The translations under genes were made by a program, and so were the position numbers. A stretch of DNA of 64,000 nt from Sclerodactyla briareus (lineage: Eukaryota > Echinodermata > Holothuroidea > Dendrochirotida > Sclerodactylidae): contig JAODTK010005749.1 of assembly GCA_026419785.1 (NCBI GenBank), positions 298,246 to 362,245 of the forward strand, in the 5' to 3' direction. This document shows positions 57,526 to 64,000 of the stretch, piece by piece (position 1 is the first letter of the stretch; every line of letters starts with the position of its first letter). The notes under the pieces are model-generated. The model made no database searches. It saw only the letters and a list, made by a program, of their open reading frames with translations, and was not told where the DNA came from.

Positions 57526-58449
57526 TCTTTAGCAATGCACCTACTATACCCGTATATAACTACACTAGCAGTGTTCCATTCCAGCCATGGGATATATACA
57601 TGGATTGCACAGGCACTACATACATCCATGCGTACCCAAACACCAACCACAGATTGTTTTTTTTTCACATTGATGGTGGCACCTATAACAAACGCTTACC
57701 AATTAAATTTCCTTTGTGAACCTCATCATGACCCAATGGCACTAGTATGGTCCTTGAAATGTACCTGGAAAAGACATAGAGAATATACAAGTTATTGTAT
57801 CAGTTGGTTGAGGCTCCATACGGGGTCAGCTACATAATTATGTGGAGATATAGAAGTCGGCTATGTGTTAACCCTGATGAAAATATATATTAGTACACAG
57901 TCACAGGTATACAGGCCCACAGGCCTGTTTATTACCTGTCCGCTTATTCTGAAACCTGCCAAGCCCAAACAAATGAAGAGGAAATTCCTACTCCCAACCC
58001 CCACAGGAATAACATTGTCAAATCTGGGCCATAGGCTAAACTCCCAAATCCCAGTCTGGATTAATTTTCAACATTGCCAGCATCTGGCCTCTATGGGACA
58101 TATGGTTCCATTTATAGATTATTCAGGGTTCCCAGAATTCCAAGAAAAGGAAATTTCATTCTATCTCTATGATGAAATTTAACAAAAAAAGACTGAAAAA
58201 TTTTTTTTTCCGTACAGAGTAATGAACCAGATCGTACTAAAAGCTATAAGTTTTACCTCAGTTCTATTCATGTTGCGCAAAAGCAGTTGCATATGAACAA
58301 ACTTGATACATATAGTATTCCGATATAGTAATAATTCCAACACTATGCGCAATAAGGCATGACACACAATAAACAGCCACAGAAGTGTATTTTTCTAATG
58401 TGTCACCGAAAATTAACTAAAAAATCTTCCAGAGTTCTCTAGCAAATAT
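57526..58449. other. No gene recognised
   Basis: Contains a 105-codon plus-strand frame ending at 58,182 (LKPAKPKQMKRKFLLPTPTG...) with no family match or splice support. Confidence 0.35.
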
Positions 58450-59000
58450 CCACCCACACAAGTAATCCCCATTCATGACCTAATCATTTTTCAAAGTGGA
58501 ATTAGTTCGTAAAGAACTTTGCGAGATTGTGCAAGTATAAATTGATTAATGCATGATGGGATTGCTTTCCGATCTTGCAACAAACCCGAAAAAACACTTC
58601 CAAGGCCTCTTACTTATTAAGGAAGGTTTAGACAAATATTAGAATAAAGTAGATGTATAATTGATCCCACAAATAGTGCTTCAATATTCAAATAATGATC
58701 GTGAATTATAAATTTGAATAGGCTTGAATAAAGAGAATAGAACAATCGGCTGAGAAGAGGGGTAATCAGGCGATCACAAGTAGAAGCCTACTTACCCCCC
58801 AGTCACAAAAAACGCTTGAGACTTGCAGGGGTTGATGAACCTGTGACAGTGGCATCCCAGGTTCAAAAGAGCTGATGTCGCATAATGAAATGTCCTCAAA
58901 GGAGCAAGATTGCTACACAATTTTAGGACCTGCAGTCGTCAGTTTGAAAATTGCTACCAAAATGTCCGGCACTATTTCAAAATGCTGGTGGGTATCGCAC
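58450..59000. repeat. Repeat family E, third partial copy
   Basis: Shares 'tgcatgatgggattgctttccgatc', 'cttccaagg', and from 58,865 'gatgtcgcataatgaaatgt' / 'tgctacac' / 'gtcagtttg' / 'cactatttcaaaatgctgg' with 28.2-28.4 kb. It extends family E beyond the part seen at 7.9-8.5 kb. Confidence 0.65.
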
Positions 59001-61049
59001 AATCTGGGTGGGTTATTACAGACCAACCTAATCAGCCTATCCCATACTCTGAAAGTGATTTGAGAGCCTACCTTACACTTGACCAGTTTCTGTGACTATT
59101 TGCTTAGCCTCAGAAGGACTCCTCTGTATTAAGCATGACTGACATACCGAAACAGGGAGGTATGCTGGTGTCTCCCCAGCCTGCGGAAAAAAAAAAATAA
59201 GAAGAGGCTGAGAGTGAGAAGCTTCAGAGCATATGTTTGCGTGAATGAATGTTGGAAATGCACAATTTCATCACAATAGGCTGGAGCTTGCATCAGCTGT
59301 TATTGCATTGAATTTGCGATAAGGAGCACAACTGTGATGCAATAGCTGATTGTTTCACTTTCAATAGCAAAATTGCACACACAACGCCATGTGCAGAGAA
59401 ACATAATATTATCACTAAATAAATTTTTTATTCATGATAACCAGATACCCTCAGATTTAGTTGATCGCGATGTGCAACTAATGCACACATGGGAGGCTTT
59501 TCCAAAAGTTCCAAATTGTCATGTATCATGCTTCTGCTGTGACTTATGGGTATTTCAATGCCCGGGACCCGACTAAAAATTTACTCAGACAAAAAATGCA
59601 CAATCAGTCACTAGTAAGAATGCCTGGCGTCCGGCGGCGTCCGCTAATCCGCTTCCAGCTCATGCAAATGTGGAAGAGCCTCAGCCAGGGATATTCAATC
59701 GAGATCATAGTACTATATACCCATGGATTACGGCAAGAATATGAATGCACCGACAATGAAACTACACAATGTTTGGCGACAGATGTGCAGTCCCTGATTG
59801 GTGAAGAGTTGACGAACGCAGGCCATAACAGCTTCAGCGTACGGTAAGTTACCTATTGATTTATAAAATAAAACTGCAGGCAAAGCTATACGATACTACC
59901 ATTCCACGAGCACCCAATAGGCACTACTTTTGGATATAGTCTGTGTAGTTGGGAACCACATGCTCTGCCGCACGATAATTACAGTGCACACACAACAATA
60001 CCTACAGTAGTCGGAGAAAACTTTTTACCGCACACTGTTAACATCAATGGGAATTTTCCCATGACTGAATTTATTGGAGATTGTCGATCCGCGAGTAAAA
60101 TGATACTGCAATGTATAATGGGCCTACAATTGAACGTGAGTATGGGTAAGTGGTGGATAAACATTCATATATTAAAAGGTTTAGCCAATGAATCTCCGGT
60201 GGGCATCAACAGCTAATTTTAGACCGTGCCTTGCTTCGGTGGTTCCTGCTTTATAGTGCAGTTATGTTGGAGCATACTGGTATCTGCACTAGCAAGGAGT
60301 TGTGCGGGGCCGCCCAATGCAGACATATGAAGAATAGAACGAAAATGCCTCTAGTATTTGTTTTTTATTGAAACCTAACATAAATGTCCTTTTCGGGGTA
60401 TCGGTACGGTGATTTTCTACCCGTCGGGTGGGACGCAATTATTTGGACTTGGGTCCAGCCCTAATCACAGCCTCACTAATAGCGGCAGTGATTTCTTATT
60501 CAAAGTTGCATTACCATGTTGGACCTGATGCTTGCCGGTGTGCGGTGCAGGGTGCATGGTGCATTGACAGACAACATGACTTGAATTGTATTGGATTGGA
60601 TTTATTTGGTTTAAATTGGACTTGAATAGAAGAACAAAGAAGTGATTGGTAAAGAGAAACTGGATAGACTTGGCAGCAATATTTTGACGTCCTTTTGCAA
60701 AAGGAGAAGAGTTGGAAAATTGAACCTCTTGTACATGTGTATGGCAATAGGGTAGCCTATCTACTGTATTTATTAGTTGCTAGTAACTAGTTCTGCCTAG
60801 CCTAGCCTACCTAAGCCTACACAGTACAATCAGTATAGCAAGCACCAACTATTGTTACTGTGGACTAGCAGCCCTCTGCAGTTGAACTATTACTGTACAA
60901 CTGGACTATATACCAGATATGGGATTCACTTGTCCAAGTCACAGAGATTCAAGAAGGAGGAAAATACCCACCAAGTGGAAGAAGACAATAGCGACGAATG
61001 TGGAAAGGGTGCGAGATAGTAGAGCATGATGAGATGGCAGTGGTGGTAA
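59001..61049. other. No gene established; one possible plus-strand exon
   Basis: A plus-strand frame at 59,521-59,843 runs 108 codons without a break and ends exactly at CGTACG then GTAAGT, a strong donor. Residues such as YSIEIIVLYTHGLRQEYECT match nothing I know. Near 60,795 a TAGCCTAGCCTACC patch occurs. Confidence 0.3.
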
Positions 61050-61280
61050 ACAGTCAAGCAGAGACTCGACTCGAGTTTTTTCTCTTAACCGACTTGACTT
61101 ACTTGGGAAAAAAATAAAATGACTTGCCTTAAGTCGCTATCCTGTCAGACTTGACTGACTCGATTACTCAACCTTTTTGACTTGACTTGGACTTGGCCCA
61201 TTCGCTCTCTTCGCTTCGGTCTAATAACAAGACTGAAGTCTTTGGAGCGACTCGAGTCGCGTTCGTTTTTGAATTGATGT
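61050..61280. repeat. GACTTG/GACTCG-rich repeat, left block
   Basis: Dense GACTTGACTT, GACTCGACTCGAG and TGACTGACTCG motifs with interruptions. A matching block occurs at 63,045-63,240. The 1.76 kb between them lacks the motif. Confidence 0.8.
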
Positions 61281-63044
61281 TCTGTACGCCCTCCGAGTAT
61301 TATTCGGCCTATTCATTGTATATTTGCACTACCTGCGGTCCTGCTGCCATATCGATGTAAGTATCGCATGCACAGCCTGCTATACCACTCTGTGGTGTGT
61401 ACAACCGCCATGTCTATACAGTAAGATGGCGCTCACTCTCGTTCCACTTACAGGCTATACAACACGCATTGAATGTGACAGAATGACATTTAGGTACACT
61501 TTTACAAAAATGTACACAGAGAAGTACTCAGTTGTCATCAAGTCGTTGTTTTTTTAATTCCTTTGGAATCCTTTTCCTGATATTGTTCCTGTTGTAAAAT
61601 AAATTTGTAGTGTCTTTCACGCAAAACACGCAACCAAATTTATCATTTTCAGCACTTTTGCGGAGGGGAAGTTTGGTTTATAACCAATTTTTTTTTTCCA
61701 TTAAAAAACACAGAACAAAAATAAAAAAATTAGTATCACAATCTTACATGTTAACGTTTGGCCACGCCGTTGTACATTACGTACCACTATACTACTACCC
61801 TCATGGAACTCGCTGGACCGCTAGTGCATTGTTATGAATTCGTAATCGTGATTGTATCGCCTCTTTCGTTGCGAGACTCTCAGCTAGATAACTATATAAT
61901 ACTTAAGAGCCAGTCTACTCATTTTATTTGAGATATTAAACTTTAAAAAGGGGTTCTGTGAACTGCGAAGTTGAGAATTGAGAACTCATCAATTTCTTAA
62001 ATGACATTTCTTGTTACCAACCTCAGTTCATTTAGTAGTTAGTCTTGACCTGTGCTGCACAACTATTGTAGGCTAATTTTATATACGGACATAGATCAAA
62101 ATCATCTAAACTAATAGAAGAAGGTTGTATTAATCTCTCCTGTAATTCAGATCTGGTAAATGTGTTCAAAATTTAAGAAGTATATTGGCAAAACTTCCTT
62201 TCTTTGGTGATGTGATGAGGTACTCGATGACCTACTCAGGTTTGCCAACAGCCCAATTTACCTATTTTGGCATATCCTGTTTAAGTTGCTGGAAATGAAC
62301 AGTTATTAACTTTACCATATTTGTAATAGAAACCTGTACTATCCATCACTTCATCCTGATAGCACATGCCTGAACACCACCTAGCTCAAATCCCTGACCG
62401 ATTCCAGTCACCGGCCTCCTTATAGCAGTATAGCAAGCAACCAGGCCTGGACCCGATCCATTCCCTCTGACTACCCACGCAGGCCATGATCTAGCTGCTG
62501 GCCGTCCCTGCATGCGTCCAGCTCACCAGGTCCTGTGCACACAGAAGTACCAAATTCAGATTCTTGCATTGCAAATTTTGCAATGCCTCTTTGAGTTTTT
62601 AAAGGAAACTTTTAATACTTAAAATTGAGCTCATTTTCCCAAATGCTCATGGGAGATAGCATAACTGGGCTAAAGTATTTTTAAATAACGCTTGTTTTCC
62701 GTAATGCTGAATGAGTGTTACATAATTATTGTGATGGGCATTACACACGGCCGTGTGACAGACATTACATTAATCTCTTTAAAGGGAACAATTTGTTTTA
62801 TGGGATCTGTTTATGTTGTTTTTGATAGGCACAAATACATGTAGATTACCATTGTAATTATTAGTATCCTTTACTTACTATCCAAGTTTCAAGAACCACT
62901 TTGGTCATTATCACCTCCAAGGAACCAGCAAGTAGCAACGATCATGAAAGCTTGGAATTAATGAATATCTTACAAAATAATACAGACAAAGTGAACCTGA
63001 AAGAATGGTGTTCAGGCTCGGAAGTCATTCATTCATTAGATCAA
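61281..63044. other. No gene recognised between GACTTG blocks
   Basis: AT-rich sequence without recognised coding potential. It may be an insertion that split one GACTTG-rich repeat. Confidence 0.35.
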
Positions 63045-63240
63045 ATCCATGTTAGTGGACTTCAATCCGACTTGACAAACAAATTTGCTGACTTGAATCT
63101 TGGCTTTGACTTGAATTGACTTGATGATTGGCCTGACATGACTGATTGGACATGGGAGTGAATGACTTGACTTGACTGGAGACTTGTTAAAAATTGACGT
63201 TTCTGACTTGAGAACTTGGATTAGATCCCAGAGACTTGTA
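63045..63240. repeat. GACTTG-rich repeat, right block
   Basis: GACTTGACAAAC, TGACTTGAATC, TTGACTTGAATTGACTTGAT and GAATGACTTGACTTGACTGG follow closely. Same motif as the left block. Confidence 0.8.
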
Positions 63241-63245
63241 CAACA

Positions 63246-64000
63246 ATGCATCTGAGGGACGTGTTTCACAAGAATGTGCGGGGCATCGAGGAAGATCTAT
63301 ACAGAGCCATAGAAAAATATGGAACGAAAAGCGGAACAAAGGAAATACCATGGCATTGTAAATGTGCAGGAAAATATGACGGCCAATGTGTTGCTGACCT
63401 AACACAGGTGAAAATGAAGCAAGAGAAAATGGAGGAAAACTAAAAGAGATGGAAAAGAAACTGGCGACAACAGGAAAGCGAGGGTTGACAGGATTACGGG
63501 AGGAGTACGCAAAAGGAAAGGGAAGAAGTAGCGAGAGTAAATGAGGTGAGAAGGGGAAGGGATGACAGGGAAAACCTATTCAGAACATGGAGAGAAGAGG
63601 TGGGCGAAAGGATAGAGATGGAAAAAAGGAAAAAATAGGATCATCATTAGCAACCTTGTCAATGCAGATGAGAGTCAGGAGAAACATGGATGAGAATCAG
63701 GCTAAAGTAGTCCGGTTATTTAATGAGCTGAATGTACCGGAGTCTATATTTAACAAGTTTGGCAGCTGCAGGACAGAAGATACATCACGTCGGACTAATG
63801 AAATGGAGAAGCAAAAAATATATGGTCTACAGAAAGCTCCCCACACTACGACAACAAGAACACATATGCAGATGTGTGAACATACGGCCGGATTTAACAT
63901 TAAGCAAAGGCAGGTAGGAAGAAACAACGTGAGAGAGAAATGAAGGAGAGGAGGGATGCAGCGAGGGGAAAAAAAACTTGAGGATGAGAGAAAGGTCGGT
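63246..64000 (+). pseudogene. Probable non-LTR retrotransposon ORF1 fragment, cut by window edge
   Basis: A Lys/Arg/Glu-rich coding-like stretch on the plus strand runs off the window. It opens MHLRDVFHKNVRGIEEDLYR, has PWHCKCAGKYDGQC, then a long basic coil (KKLATTGKRGLTGLREEYAK). After RRNMDENQAKVVRLFNELNV it shows CVNIRPDLT and a basic tail. The order coil, 'xLxxxLNVPE', then 'V.IRPDLT' followed by Arg/Glu-rich sequence resembles ORF1-type proteins of LINEs with an RRM-like core. Several frame shifts occur. It could instead be an unrelated host exon; the reverse transcriptase that would settle it lies outside. Confidence 0.55.

Overview
This window looks like a piece of a marine deuterostome genome, most likely an echinoderm. 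The reasons are an intron-rich animal gene with long repeat-filled introns, abundant TAGGCCTA-type stretches, dense dispersed and tandem repeats, tRNA-derived SINEs, and degraded DNA transposons and a LINE. There is no bacterial or organellar gene organisation. Reading frames inside clearly conserved exons are broken repeatedly by single-base gains and losses, while splice sites and domain residues survive. That pattern fits an imperfectly polished long-read assembly better than a decayed gene. Most open frames longer than 60 codons here are chance frames or frames inside repeats.

The one gene I can identify confidently is an ARID4-type chromatin regulator (ARID4A/ARID4B family; RB- and SIN3-associated) on the minus strand, from about 50,854 down to about 13,941. 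Fifteen exons were found by reading the minus strand and matching family domains in order: the second half of the Tudor domain (50,775-50,854), the Tudor-linked segment with LPLTDPENFGTPV (47.6 kb), the acidic linker and RBB1NT/PWWP-like domain (46.4, 45.8, 44.9 and 42.4 kb), the ARID (42.3 and 41.7 kb), a Pro/Gly then Glu/Lys-rich linker (40.8 and 32.8 kb), the chromobarrel (32.4 and 31.4 kb), a long Lys/Glu-rich region with AT-hook-like KRGRP motifs (31.4-30.7, 22.0-21.0 and 20.9-20.3 kb), the conserved C-terminal coiled coil (18.1 kb), and a short terminal exon with a stop (13.9 kb). Codon phase agrees at seven of the junctions I could test. The first half of the Tudor domain and the start codon were not recognised upstream of 50.85 kb.

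Layout: 1-13.9 kb is downstream of the gene. It holds minisatellites, repeat families A, B, C and E, and an unassigned Lys/Arg-rich open stretch at 1.4-1.9 kb. From 13.9 to 50.9 kb lies the ARID4-like gene. Its introns carry a SINE, a minisatellite that duplicates an exon's own splice donor, a foldback element, a hAT-like transposon nested inside an older repeat, a LINE reverse-transcriptase remnant, about 5.4 kb of family B tandem repeat and a 79-80 bp minisatellite. From 50.9 to 64 kb lie two adjacent family A elements, an inverted-repeat DNA element, family E sequence, GACTTG-rich repeats, and at the right edge a fragment resembling a non-LTR retrotransposon ORF1.

The most interesting points are the 15-exon ARID4-like gene, the splice-donor minisatellite next to its coiled-coil exon, two large repeat families with internal tandem units and hairpin tails (Helentron-like), regular nuclear-receptor-type half-sites in family A, and a hAT-like insertion with its empty site visible elsewhere in the same window.
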